Assembly (NCBI GenBank): GCA_033977485.1
Contig: CM066984.1
Coordinates: 49,030,600 to 49,094,599, forward strand
Length of the DNA stretch: 64,000 nucleotides
Direction of reading: 5' to 3'
Origin: Hydrangea macrophylla
Taxonomy: Eukaryota; Streptophyta; Magnoliopsida; Cornales; Hydrangeaceae
The position numbers were made by a program, and so were the translations under genes. The notes under the pieces are model-generated. The model saw only the letters and a list, made by a program, of their open reading frames with translations. It made no database searches and was not told where the DNA came from. This document shows positions 1 to 9,075 of this stretch, piece by piece. The first letter of the stretch is position 1; every line of letters starts with the position of its first letter.

Positions 1-2
1 CT

Positions 3-1877
3 GCTGTAAGCCCACCACTATCCAATGTAATCACTTCACCTATCATGAATGAAACGAAAGACGATTCTGCTTACTCCTCTGTGTCTGACACTTGTGAATG
101 CACAGATCCCTCCGAGGATCTCCCAATCGAACTAAAGCAACTAATTGAAAAACCACCTGCTTATGAAATAATCGAAGATACTTTATCAGTTAACTTAGGT
201 GAAATAGATAATCCACAGATTGTGCAAATTGGCTCAACCCTTAATAAAGAAGAAAAAGAAAAATTAACCCTCTTGCTAAAAGAGTTCAAAGATGTTTTTG
301 CTTGGTCTTACGAAGACATGCCTGGGGTCGATCCCGACATCGTCCAACATCATATTCCTCTCCTCCCTAATTCTAAACCTGTCAAGCAGAAACTGAGGCG
401 CATGAGACCGGAATGGGCACTCAAGGTTAAAGAAGAGGTGGAGAAGCAGTTCAAGGCAGGGTTCATCATTGTCACCGAATACCCGGAATGGGTTGCCAAT
501 ATCGTGCCAGTCCCGAAGAAGGATGGAAAAGTTCGTGTGTGCGTCGACTTTCGTGATCTGAACAAGGCCAGTCCCAAGGATGACTTCCCGCTTCCCCACA
601 TTGACGTTTTGGTAGATAACACCGCAGGACATGATCTACTGTCTTTCATGGATGGCTTCTCAGGGTATAATCAGATTCTAATGGCGCCAGAAGATCGGGA
701 AAAGACGACGTTCACCACCCCTTGGGGAACCTACTGTTATAGAGTAATGCCCTTTGGGCTCAAGAACGCGGGGGCAACGTACCAAAGAGCTGCCACCACT
801 CTGCTGCATGATATGATTCACAAAGAGGTAGAAGTATATGTAGACGACATGATTGTAAAATCCAAGGATAGAGAAGGGCACCTGGTAGCGCTGGAAAAGT
901 TCTTCGAAAGGTTGCGCAAATACAAGATGAGGCTGAATCCAAAGAAATGCACTTTCGGCGTAACCTCCGGTAAACTCCTGGGTTTTCTCATCACACAAAG
1001 AGGAATAGAGGTGGACCCCTCTAAGATCAAGGCAATCCTCGAAATGACGTCACCACGGAATGAAAAAGAAATAAGGGGGTTCCTCGGAAGAATCCAGTTC
1101 ATTAGCCGCTTCATTTCTAAGCTCACAGCTACATGCGATCCTCTGTTCCGATTGTTGAGAAAAGGGGAGAAGTTCCAATGGGATGACCAATGCCAAGCCG
1201 CTTTCGACAAAATAAAAGCCTACCTTCAAAATCCACCTGTCCTTTCACCACCCACTCCTCATAAGCCCTTATTCCTTTACCTGTCTGTCTCCGAAAATGC
1301 CATGGGTTGCATGCTAGCCCAAGAAGGAGAAGAAAGCCACTCCGAAAAAGCCATATATTACCTCAGCAAGAGGATGACTGGGTATGAGCTCAACTATTCT
1401 ACCCTCGAAAAAACATGTTGGGCCTTGGTTTGGTGTACTCGCCGACTAAGGCACTACATGCTGGCCTTTCCGGTTGTGCTCATATCCCGCATGGATCCCC
1501 TAAAATACCTTCTTGAAAAACCCGCCCTGACCGGTCGCATATCCCGTTGGTTACTTCTATTATCCGAATTCGATATCAAGTATGTTACGAGCAAGTCGGT
1601 AAAAGGGAGAACCGTAGCTGAGCATCTCACAGAACATGCCATTGACTCTGAAGAAAGTGGGGACTTTCCGTTTCCAGACGAGAGCATCATGGAAATCAAG
1701 GAAGAACAGTGGAAGTTGTACTTCGATGGAGCAGCCAACATGAAGGGATACGGAGTAGGGATGATTCTCGTATCACCAAGCGGGGACCACACTCCGTTGG
1801 CGGTCAAGCTCAATTATAACTCCACAACAACACTGCTGAGTATGAAGCATGCATTCTGGGAATGGAAGCAGCCTTAG
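3..1877 (+). CDS. Tat gypsy pol fragment: reverse transcriptase, RNase H and start of second RNase H
   Basis: Open from the window edge; the first Met is at 45 but the frame is already open at base 3, so this is probably internal pol. Numbered from Met-45, a linker covers roughly residues 1-110. RT follows, with PVPKKDGKVRVCVDFRDLNK near 150, FMDGFSGYNQI near 205 and catalytic YVDDMIV near 265. A cellular-type RNase H lies at about 405-535. From WKLYFDGAAN (about 556) a second RNase H of the RVT_3/archaeal-like type begins, diagnostic of Tat. The frame ends at 1877 because one base is missing near 1825 (the codons for S-T-N-N-T have become S-T-T-T-L). The second RNase H continues in the frame starting at 1862. 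Confidence 0.9.
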   Translation, partial: AVSPPLSNVITSPIMNETKDDSAYSSVSDTCECTDPSEDLPIELKQLIEKPPAYEIIEDTLSVNLGEIDNPQIVQIGSTLNKEEKEKLTLLLKEFKDVFAWSYEDMPGVDPDIVQHHIPLLPNSKPVKQKLRRMRPEWALKVKEEVEKQFKAGFIIVTEYPEWVANIVPVPKKDGKVRVCVDFRDLNKASPKDDFPLPHIDVLVDNTAGHDLLSFMDGFSGYNQILMAPEDREKTTFTTPWGTYCYRVMPFGLKNAGATYQRAATTLLHDMIHKEVEVYVDDMIVKSKDREGHLVALEKFFERLRKYKMRLNPKKCTFGVTSGKLLGFLITQRGIEVDPSKIKAILEMTSPRNEKEIRGFLGRIQFISRFISKLTATCDPLFRLLRKGEKFQWDDQCQAAFDKIKAYLQNPPVLSPPTPHKPLFLYLSVSENAMGCMLAQEGEESHSEKAIYYLSKRMTGYELNYSTLEKTCWALVWCTRRLRHYMLAFPVVLISRMDPLKYLLEKPALTGRISRWLLLLSEFDIKYVTSKSVKGRTVAEHLTEHAIDSEESGDFPFPDESIMEIKEEQWKLYFDGAANMKGYGVGMILVSPSGDHTPLAVKLNYNSTTTLLSMKHAFWEWKQP

Positions 1878-2773
1878 AGCTGAAAGTTCGGAGGTTGGAT
1901 GTCTTCGGGGATTCAAACCTCATCATATCACAAGCCAGAGGAGAATGGAAAGTAAAAGAAGAAAGGTTGAAGCCCTATCATGATCATCTCGACCAACTCA
2001 AGTGGCAGTTCGAAAATATCACATTCCTCTACTTGCCCAGGGAAGAGAACCAGCTGGCAGATTCCTTGGCCACTCTAGCTTCGATGATCAAAATTCCTGT
2101 GGGAGTCAGGATGATGCCCTTGGTAATTGAGCAGAGGTACGAGCCTTCGTTCAACGTAATCGCCACAGTCGAAGAAGAAGAGAATGAAGCACCATGGTAT
2201 CAGGATGTCTGGGACTTCATAGAAAAGGGGACGTTCCCCCAAGAGTCCACCGAGAGAGACAAAAGGGCAATTCGAAGATTCGCAGCGCAATTCATCATTT
2301 GCAGCGGGAAACTGCTGAAGAAAGGATACAACGGTCACAACCTGACTTGCTTGTTTGGGAAGAGCTCCAGAAGAATGATGGAAGAAATACACGAAGGGGT
2401 ATGCGGCCCACACATGAACGGCCACATGCTGGCCAAGAAAATCGTGAGACAAGGATACTACTGGACAACATTGGAAAAAGATTGTTGCGAATACGTGAGA
2501 AAGTGTCACAAGTGCCAGATTCATGCAAATATGATGCATGTACCACCATCCCTTCTGTACAGCATGACTTCACCTTGGCCGTTCTCAACCTGGGGAATCG
2601 ACATCATTGGAGAAATCATTCCGAAAGCCTCAAATGGAAATCGGTACATCCTGGTAGCCATAGATTACTTCACAAAATGGGTAGAAGCTGCATCTTACAC
2701 CAAGTTGGGGGCCAAGGAAGTGGCCAAATTCATCAAGAGAAATCTCATTTGCCGTTTTGGAGTTCTGATGTGA
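1862..2773 (+). CDS. Tat gypsy pol fragment: rest of second RNase H plus integrase zinc finger and core start
   Basis: This is the +2-shifted continuation of the upstream pol frame after the -1 deletion near 1825. It starts in the middle of the second RNase H (DVFGDSNLIISQARGEW, then REENQLADSLA). The integrase HHCC zinc finger ends with CHKCQ near 2505. The catalytic core begins with GIDIIGEI (first Asp) near 2596. The frame is cut at 2765/2766, within the CRFGV segment, by a solo LTR; the last residues to 2773 come from that insertion. Removing 197 bp (192-bp LTR plus one 5-bp TSD) puts it back in frame with 2963-3636. Confidence 0.88.
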   Translation: MEAALELKVRRLDVFGDSNLIISQARGEWKVKEERLKPYHDHLDQLKWQFENITFLYLPREENQLADSLATLASMIKIPVGVRMMPLVIEQRYEPSFNVIATVEEEENEAPWYQDVWDFIEKGTFPQESTERDKRAIRRFAAQFIICSGKLLKKGYNGHNLTCLFGKSSRRMMEEIHEGVCGPHMNGHMLAKKIVRQGYYWTTLEKDCCEYVRKCHKCQIHANMMHVPPSLLYSMTSPWPFSTWGIDIIGEIIPKASNGNRYILVAIDYFTKWVEAASYTKLGAKEVAKFIKRNLICRFGVLM

Positions 2774-2957
2774 ACCGTTCGAATTGTTCAATCAAGAACA
2801 AGCAGAGAAAACTGAATAGCTCTCCAGAAAATAAATTTCATTAACGTTCAGTCCTTGCATTGCTTCGTTGATCTTCTTAGCTCTTGACCTTGTGATTGGC
2901 CCATCTGGAACTTGCAAATGATCATCTTTAAGTTTTGGTCCACTATGGTTCCCATCA
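2766..2957 (-). mobile_element. 192-bp compact CRM-type solo LTR inserted in Tat integrase
   Basis: On the minus strand the sequence begins TGATGGGAACC and ends GGTTCACATCA. It is flanked by the 5-bp TSD AGTTC (2761-2765 and 2958-2962). It matches the two ends of the 693-bp LTR at 16149-16841 but lacks about 500 bp of its middle; the join lies between the AAGGACT and AACGTTAATGAAATT motifs. Because the TSD is intact, this inserted as an LTR element and then lost its interior by LTR-LTR recombination, or it is a solo LTR of a miniature (TRIM-like) family. The minus strand keeps codons for the LTR-encoded motif GPITRSRAKK. Confidence 0.9.
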
Positions 2958-3636
2958 AGTTCCCCATGAGATTATTTCAGACAACGGAAGTCATTTCAAG
3001 GCAGAAGTTAGGGATCTGTTCGAGGAATACAAAATCACCTATCATAAGTCGTCGCCATACCGACCACAGACCAATGGGGCAGTCGAAGCTGCGAATAAGA
3101 ATGTCAAGGCCATACTGCAAAAATCAACTGATACCTACAAAGACTGGCATGAAAAGCTACCATTTGCACTTTGGGGATACAGAACATCGATAAGGACGTC
3201 CACAGGAGCGACTCCTTACTCACTAGTGTATGGGATGGAAGCGGTACTTCCGGTGGAGATAGAATTACCATCCCTACGCGTGATGGCAGAGTGTGAAATT
3301 TCGGAATCAGATTGGTTGAGAGAAAGGTATGAAGAATTGGCCCTCATAGATGAAAAGCGTCTAGCGGCGGTCGACCATGTCCGAATCTATCAGAAGAGGA
3401 TAGCCCGTGCTTTCAACAAAAGGGTTCGCCCAAGGAAGATTGTCAAGGGCGACCTTGTCCTTAAGGAGTTGCGAGCTCCGATCTTTGATCCCCGTGGGAA
3501 GTTTAAGCCAAAATGGGTCGGCCCTTATATCGTCAAGACTGTTCTTTCCGGAGGAGCAACTTATCTCATGGACCTCGATGGTGTCGAATTCAAAGAACCG
3601 ATCAACATGGATCGCCTCAAAAAGTACTATGCTTGA
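2958..3636 (+). CDS. Tat gypsy pol fragment: integrase core and C-terminus
   Basis: Resumes integrase directly after the solo LTR with PHEIISDNGSHF (second catalytic Asp), then NGAVEAANKNVKAIL (catalytic Glu region). The C-terminal domain has the GKFKPKWVGPYIV motif and ends NMDRLKKYYA at the stop near 3634. There is no chromodomain, as expected for Tat. The segment is intact apart from the insertion at its start. An open frame reaches back to 2935, but those first residues are LTR-derived. Confidence 0.88.
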
Positions 3637-3670
3637 CTATCCAATAACCAATTCCTTTCAAGCCTTCCTT

Positions 3671-3814
3671 GAACTACGCTCGACCTGATTCCCACTCGGG
3701 GATACGTAGGCAACCACATCGGTTCGGTCGCTCCACCAACAAAAATAACCTTTCCTTTCAAAACCTTGTCCCGAACTACGTTGGACCTGATCCCCGCTCG
3801 GGGGTACGTAGGCA
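3671..3814 (+). repeat. Direct repeat of a 42-bp motif ending in GATACGTAGGCA
   Basis: Two imperfect copies lie at 3671-3712 and 3773-3814, each running from GAACTACG through CCTGATYCC to TACGTAGGCA. A third, more diverged copy is at 9680-9720, 150 bp before the PPT. All lie in the Tat 3' non-coding region, so this is an internal repeat of the element. Its role is unknown. Confidence 0.8.
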
Positions 3815-3838
3815 GACTTTCAAAAAGAAAAGAAGGAT

Positions 3839-3963
3839 GGCTCGCTAGGTCGAAAATCCGAAAGGACGCCTAGGCAAAAATTAGAGCTAAATCCAAAGTG
3901 AGCAATAACAAAAGAGAGAAAATAGCTCGCTAGGTCACCTCCTTGGTGCCTAGGCAAAAATTA
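3839..3963 (+). repeat. Paired repeat of GCTCGCTAGGTC and GCCTAGGCAAAAATTA
   Basis: The block GCTCGCTAGGTC followed by GCCTAGGCAAAAATTA occurs at 3840-3883 and again at 3925-3963, with different spacers between the two parts. It belongs to the Tat 3' non-coding region just after pol. Confidence 0.75.
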
Positions 3964-4021
3964 TGAGCACGTGAGAAAATAAAGTCGCGGTCCTTACCAT
4001 AACCCAAAAACCACCCTCCAC

Positions 4022-4165
4022 ACTAAGGGCAAACTTCGGCCACTCGCCTCGTTTGCCTGAACCTCTTCTAAACTAGGGGCAAACGTCGGTCATCTACCTC
4101 GTTTGCCTCACAACCATATATATCCCAAACTAGGGGCAAACTTCGGCTACCCGCCTCGTTTGCCT
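4022..4165 (+). repeat. Three tandem copies of a PPT-like GGGGCAAAC motif
   Basis: Three imperfect copies of a roughly 38-bp unit at 4022-4058, 4071-4108 and 4128-4165, each from ACTAGGGGCAAAC to CTCGTTTGCCT. Each unit begins and ends with complementary GCAAAC/GTTTGC, so it could form a short hairpin. The GGGGCAAAC core matches the end of the true PPT at 9860-9873. From 4170 to 4443 I see no gene. Confidence 0.8.
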
Positions 4166-4443
4166 CTAACAACCCCAGCATGCTCAAGCAAGTACCAAAA
4201 GCAACAACTAATTGAAATCTCAAGTTACAACATGTTTTCAGAAAGCTAAAATGCATAAAATGAGATTCCCAAAATAACCAAGGTTCACCGATAAACAAAC
4301 TTTGAATATTACATAAGCAGGAATAATCAAAGAAACAAAAAAGTCTTTCAAAAAGCAACCACATGTTCAAAGACGCTTGGAGGAATGAGCAGAATCAGTC
4401 AGGACTAGTTTTGTCTTAGTGTCTTTTATTTCTTCAAAGGTCT

Positions 4444-5499
4444 TTAGAAGAAGGCCTTTACTCGGTCAGTCCAACCATCAATAAAAGCAGTAATAGTGGT
4501 AGCTCTGATCCTGGAAGCAAAGACCCTCTCAGTAAACCCTCGGGGAACCTCCTGAACCTGTCCATACTGTCTGGCCAAACGGCGAGGATGATAGAAAGAA
4601 GTCTCTCTCAGACCCATCAACCACACTCTCTGGTGACCCCTGAGGCTCGTGGTGATAGCATAGAGGCCCCAACGCCTCACGATCCAGCAAATGTCAGCCT
4701 CAGATAAGGCGTTCATCATACCCACCCAATCAGCGAAGGTATAGTGAGAATGAAGCACGGCTCGACGAAAGTAAACTGGTGGTATACGGCCCGTCCACAG
4801 CTGAAGGCGCTCGTAAAGCCAAGCCTGTAACACCAAAGGCGCCCCAAAAAGAAGAGGAGTCCCTTGGTTGAAGGCATTATCCAAACCATTCAGAGTTTCA
4901 GCTAGAACCATGGCCATGGGATTCCTGCTAAGTTTCAGCCCGAGGCACACATGCACCAAGTCAACGGAAGTGCTCAAGAACAGGAAGTGCGAGGTCATGC
5001 ACAATATCAAAGCGGCCCCACGGGAAGCATCATACATGCTGGGATTCCCAGGACTGGCATACCGGGCAATAATAGAAGCAATGTTGAGAACCTCACCTTG
5101 AATCAGCCGGCGGGAAATAGTGACAGAGCAATTCAGGTATTCAGCCAAGGCTCGCGTAGGGCTGAGGGTATCAGCAGAAGGGAGAATCAAGTCGGAGTCA
5201 GAATCATAGCCGAGAATAGCGCAGAACTCCTCAAGCATGGGGCATATTTCCAGGCCGTTGAAGTTGAAAACATGGTTCACTGGGTCCCAGTGAGCAATGG
5301 CAGCACGCAAGAACTCTGTATTCAGGGTCATCTGGCGAAGAGAAAACAGCTCGGTCAAGCCGTAGCTAAAGAGGTTGATCCGCTCCACGCCATCCGTAAT
5401 ATTCAGCCAAGCCGTGAGATGAGCAGGATCATACAAAGCCATATTTTCTGTCACGGCTCTAGCAAAATTCAAAATTTCGGCAGCACCTCCCCGTTTCAC
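4444..5499 (-). CDS. Antisense DUF7745-like protein in Tat 3' region
   Basis: A 351-codon frame runs opposite to pol. Its 5' end opens with GTG just after an in-frame TAG; the first ATG is at 5442 (MALYDPAHLTAW), so translation starts there or an upstream exon splices in. The region AIAHWDPVNHVF followed by CPMLEEFCAILGY resembles the WDP...F-F...E..PTLEE pattern of DUF7745, a family often annotated in plant genomes near retrotransposon genes. It is all-helical in appearance with no signal peptide, and its function is unknown. It lies 277 bp downstream of the plant mobile domain gene on the same strand, so the two could share a transcript. Family assignment is from memory of the pattern. Confidence 0.7.
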   Translation of the reverse strand: MKRGGAAEILNFARAVTENMALYDPAHLTAWLNITDGVERINLFSYGLTELFSLRQMTLNTEFLRAAIAHWDPVNHVFNFNGLEICPMLEEFCAILGYDSDSDLILPSADTLSPTRALAEYLNCSVTISRRLIQGEVLNIASIIARYASPGNPSMYDASRGAALILCMTSHFLFLSTSVDLVHVCLGLKLSRNPMAMVLAETLNGLDNAFNQGTPLLFGAPLVLQAWLYERLQLWTGRIPPVYFRRAVLHSHYTFADWVGMMNALSEADICWIVRRWGLYAITTSLRGHQRVWLMGLRETSFYHPRRLARQYGQVQEVPRGFTERVFASRIRATTITAFIDGWTDRVKAFF

Positions 5500-5775
5500 G
5501 GACTATCCCACCTGCAAGGCAAAAGCACTCACTATCACAAAACTGCCCATCGCAGTAACATCCAGCAATCACAATGCACATATATCAACAAGCACACAAC
5601 TGCGCCTCTAAACCGGAAGATATCCGGCCTAGGAGGCAAAACATCATAATACTCTGTCAAAAGGTCACAAATTGTGCTACACATCGTCCTACACTGTCCT
5701 AATAATCATATCCTCAGTACAACCCAATCGAAAATAGGAAAAGAAAATAAAATAATAATCCCCGCTTAGGAAGCC

Positions 5776-7942
5776 TCAGTCCTCCTCTTCTTCATCCTCC
5801 GTCGGACCACCCGGAGTGTACGTCGGCGACGGCCTCCTCCTACCGCCTCTACATCTTGGACCAGTCCTCGATGAGTCAGCCCCGCCTCCACGATACTGCA
5901 CACACAAATAAAAATGAGGGCAATCAGTAAGGGAACAACAAAAAAGTACAAAAACAGAGTCGAGTCAGAGACTTACCAAGGACGCCATTTGATTGGCGGC
6001 AAATTGCCGCATACCATCCATCTGTCAAAATAAAAAATCCAGGGTTAGAACCTTGTAACCTTAAGAAAGTGCAAAATTAGAGACATACCCGGTGGTCTCG
6101 TGTAAGGACCAGGGACCGTAGGCTAGCCGCCAAGGCGTGACCCTCCTCAGCATAACTCCAAGGAACGTTGAGGACGCCCGCTGGCTGAGTAGGGTACCCA
6201 CATGTGACTCGCGACACCTCCATCATTTGGGGAGTGCCATCAGCGCCTAGAACATTGACAGTCCAATCCCAAGGAGGAATAGGGTCGGGAGCCTGAGGAG
6301 CCTGTCTCTTGTACATCTCGCGAAGCTGCAGGCACAGAATAAAATAGATCAAAAACATGGGCAATGAATATAAACAAAAATACAAAAAAGAACTCACCTC
6401 CAGGAGTGGGAAGTTAGGCATCAGGAAACGGCCACGGTAAGCCTCATAACTGGTCTCAGAAAGAAAATGGTCCCAAACATCGGTACCAGCTAAAGCCGCC
6501 AGCAGAGCATCTCCAGAAAGGTCACTAGCATCCATCACAGGAGGATAATGAGGGACGCGATACTGGGAACCACCAACCACCTGCCGAGACACCCGCTCAC
6601 CAAGGAACCACTGCCTACACTCAGTACTCTCCAGCAGAAGGCGGCAAGAGGTAAGAGATTTAACCGCTTGTATCTCCTCAGTGGCGGCATAAGCGACGCC
6701 CTCCCAAGGCGTCCAATCAACACTAGAGGCTGTCAACCCAGTTAAGAAGTTCCGAAGCAAAACAATCCGATGGGCCCCGCTCTTCACCCCAACAACGTCC
6801 CTCCGCCATCTCAAGCCTCGTGGGAATAGAGGCACAGGAGCCATACCATCCTCATCCTCGCCTGACTCGTCCGCTGGGGAGGGAGCCAACATCTTCAAGT
6901 ATTCAAAACTCCAAAGCTGCACAGACAAAGGAGAAATCAGAACAGGTATGAAAATCAAAGAGATGGAAAATAAAAGAAGAAGCAGTGCATACCTCCCAAG
7001 CTCGCCAGAATCCCCCAGTAGATTTAACATCGCCCCGAGAGACCTCCCCCATATGCTTGTAGAGATGAGCCAGGGCAGCACCGCCCCAGTTGTAGGAGGG
7101 GATCTCATCAATGGTCGCCAGGCAAGAAAGGAGCCTCAAGCTCACCCGGTCGTTCCTTGTCGCAAAGATGGAGCACCCGAGGACATACAGAAGGTAAACC
7201 CTCAAAAGCTGGGAATTGTTCAGATTGTGATTACCTCTACCATAGGCCCGGTAAAGCCAGCCGCAGGGGAACCAATGCCTCTCCAAGTTAGGGGGAACAG
7301 CCCCAATCAACATCTCTACCGCCTCCGGGTCAATCTCATAAAAATAGTCCAGAACCAGGCGCTTCCCGCCGACCCTCAAGCCCGTGATCATGGAGAAATC
7401 AAAAGGCGTCATAGTCATCTCTCCGAACGGCAGGTGGAAAGTATTGGTAGTGTCCCACCACCTCTCGGCCAGTGCATAGAAGTGAGCCAGATCGTTGCTA
7501 CTTTTCAAAACCAAGCGGACGAAGCCTCCGAACCCGGCATCATCAACCATCCTCTTAACGGTGGGCGAAAGCTGGGTATACCATAAGAAAGCATGGGCAA
7601 GGCTACCATGGCCTTTCAAGGCCACTTCCGGCACCTGCACACAACAAAGGCGACAAAAGATGCACAAAATCACTATTCACAACCCGAGAGCAAAAATTCA
7701 CAAAATCAACATTTGAGCACAAGTCGAGCTTCTAACGGTCTCTAAGTGCACACTACGGCTCACAAAACTAGCATAGTACATAAAAGTGGTCCTAAAATGT
7801 CGAAAGTTTCACATACCAAGCTCGCTAGAGCCGTGGCCGAAAGGTGGTGTTGGGGGTCTCGCAAAATCACGTCCGGGGTGTGCATCTCGGCCTTCATCCG
7901 TCCTTTGGCCTTCTTAGACGGTCTCCTTGAGCTCGAAGCCAT
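5776..7942 (-). CDS. Antisense six-exon plant mobile domain (PMD) protein
   Basis: Exons on the minus strand: 7942-7817, 7634-6993, 6916-6398, 6325-6089, 6021-5977 and 5895-5776. Every intron starts GT (mostly GTATGT/GTGAGT/GTAAGT) and ends AG behind a pyrimidine-rich stretch. All five introns are phase 0, and the joined frame has 562 codons before TGA at 5778-5776. The N-terminus (MASSSRRPSKKAKGR) is basic and could be a nuclear signal. Near residue 108, TNTFHLPFGEMTMTPFDFSM matches the FHLP.GEMT..L.D. signature of the plant mobile domain (aminotransferase-like, PF10536), as in MAIN-like proteins. The C-terminus ends in an acidic EDEEEED tail. PMD proteins occur as host genes and as transposon cargo; the biochemical activity is unknown. 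It lies inside the Tat element, opposite to pol. Confidence 0.82.
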
Positions 7943-8164
7943 GGATCTACAAAAAAAATGGAAGACACATTTAAACTTTCTTCTTGAAAATTTGGGCAAA
8001 CCAAAACACCAATCAAAAATCCAACTACGGGGAAAGATTACTCACCTGAGCACACACAAGCTGCGTTTTGGTGAATTTTGGCTTCAAAAACACCTCAAAA
8101 TGGCCAAGAATGAGCTTGGAGAGCTCAAAAACCCGAAATATAAGAAGATGAAGTCCGGCCACCC

Positions 8165-8225
8165 AGTGCCGCCGCGGCACTGGCCAACTGCCGCCGCGGC
8201 AGTGGCCCAGTGCCGCCGCGGCACT
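8165..8225 (+). repeat. Triple GC-rich palindrome, 22-bp period (internal copy)
   Basis: Three 17-bp near-perfect palindromes at 8165-8181, 8187-8203 and 8209-8225. The outer two have arms AGTGCCGC/GCGGCACT; the middle one has ACTGCCGC/GCGGCAGT. All have one central base and a 22-bp start-to-start spacing. An almost identical array is in the LTR at 10741-10801. It lies about 220 bp upstream of the ATG of the minus-strand PMD gene. Confidence 0.9.
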
Positions 8226-8511
8226 GCTCCCCGTGGGCCCCGCGCCGCTCCGTTTCGCTCCGTTTTGGCCCATTTTTGGCCTTTTCGGCCCGTTTTTGGC
8301 CCCGATCAGCCCCGATGGCCCGTTCCAGTCAAGATTTATGAGGTTTTACCCCAAGCAGACTAAAAGTTGTCAGAACTACCTCCAGCAGACAAAAACTGGG
8401 AAAAATCGGCTCCCAAAGACCCGAATCGGTCGTTTCAGGACAATCGTCGCGAATTCCGATAATTCTGGTAACTGATCCTGGTTTTTAGTTATTGCACCGA
8501 AGAAAGAAAAG
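8226..8511. other. Tat 3' non-coding DNA, no gene seen
   Basis: GC-rich then mixed sequence between the palindrome array and the 99-bp tandem repeats. It contains several GTTTTGGCC/TTTTCGGCCC near-repeats but no convincing coding frame. It may hold the upstream region of the minus-strand PMD gene. Confidence 0.5.
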
Positions 8512-9075
8512 AGATTCCCCGTGAACCCTGCATCATCCTCCGAGGACAAAAGCAGACAGATACCAGCTCCCAGAGGCCCTGACAGGCTCTCTTGGATCGA
8601 GCACCAAAAGAGATTCCCCGTGAACCCTGCATCATCCTCCGAGGACAAAAGCAGACAGATACCAGCTCCCAGAGGCCCTGACAGGCTCTCTTGGATTGAG
8701 CACCAAAAGAGATTCCCCGTGAACCCTGCATCATCCTCCGAGGACAAAAGCAGACAGATACCAGCTCCCAGAGGCCCTGACAGGCTCTCTTGGATTGAGC
8801 ACCAAAAGAGATTCCCCGTGAACCCTGCATCATCCTCCGAGGACAAAAGCAGACAGATACCAGCTCCCAGAGGCCCTGACAGGCTCTCTTGGATTGAGCA
8901 CCAAAAGAGATTCCCCGTGAACCCTGCATCATCCTCCGAGGACAAAAGCAGATATATACCAGCTCCCAGAGGCCCTGACAGGCTCTCTTGGATTGAGCAC
9001 CAAAAGAGATTCCCCGTGAACCCTGCATCATCCTCCGAGGACAAAAGCAGATATCAGCTCCCAGAGACCCCGGCA
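8512..9075 (+). repeat. 99-bp tandem repeat, five full copies plus a partial
   Basis: Copies start at 8512, 8611, 8710, 8809, 8908 and 9007, the last incomplete and diverging after about 9050. The unit is 99 bp, a multiple of three, so frames stay open through the array on both strands and produce repetitive false ORFs (33-residue period). Copies are almost identical: one C/T difference in the first copy, and AGACAGATACC against AGATATATACC in the fifth. Tandem arrays in the 3' region are typical of Tat/Ogre elements and can seed satellite DNA (known for the family). Confidence 0.95.

Noticed and set aside
8512..9075. CRISPR-like regular repeat spacing
   Set aside because: There are no unique spacers; repeats are directly head to tail, in a plant retrotransposon.
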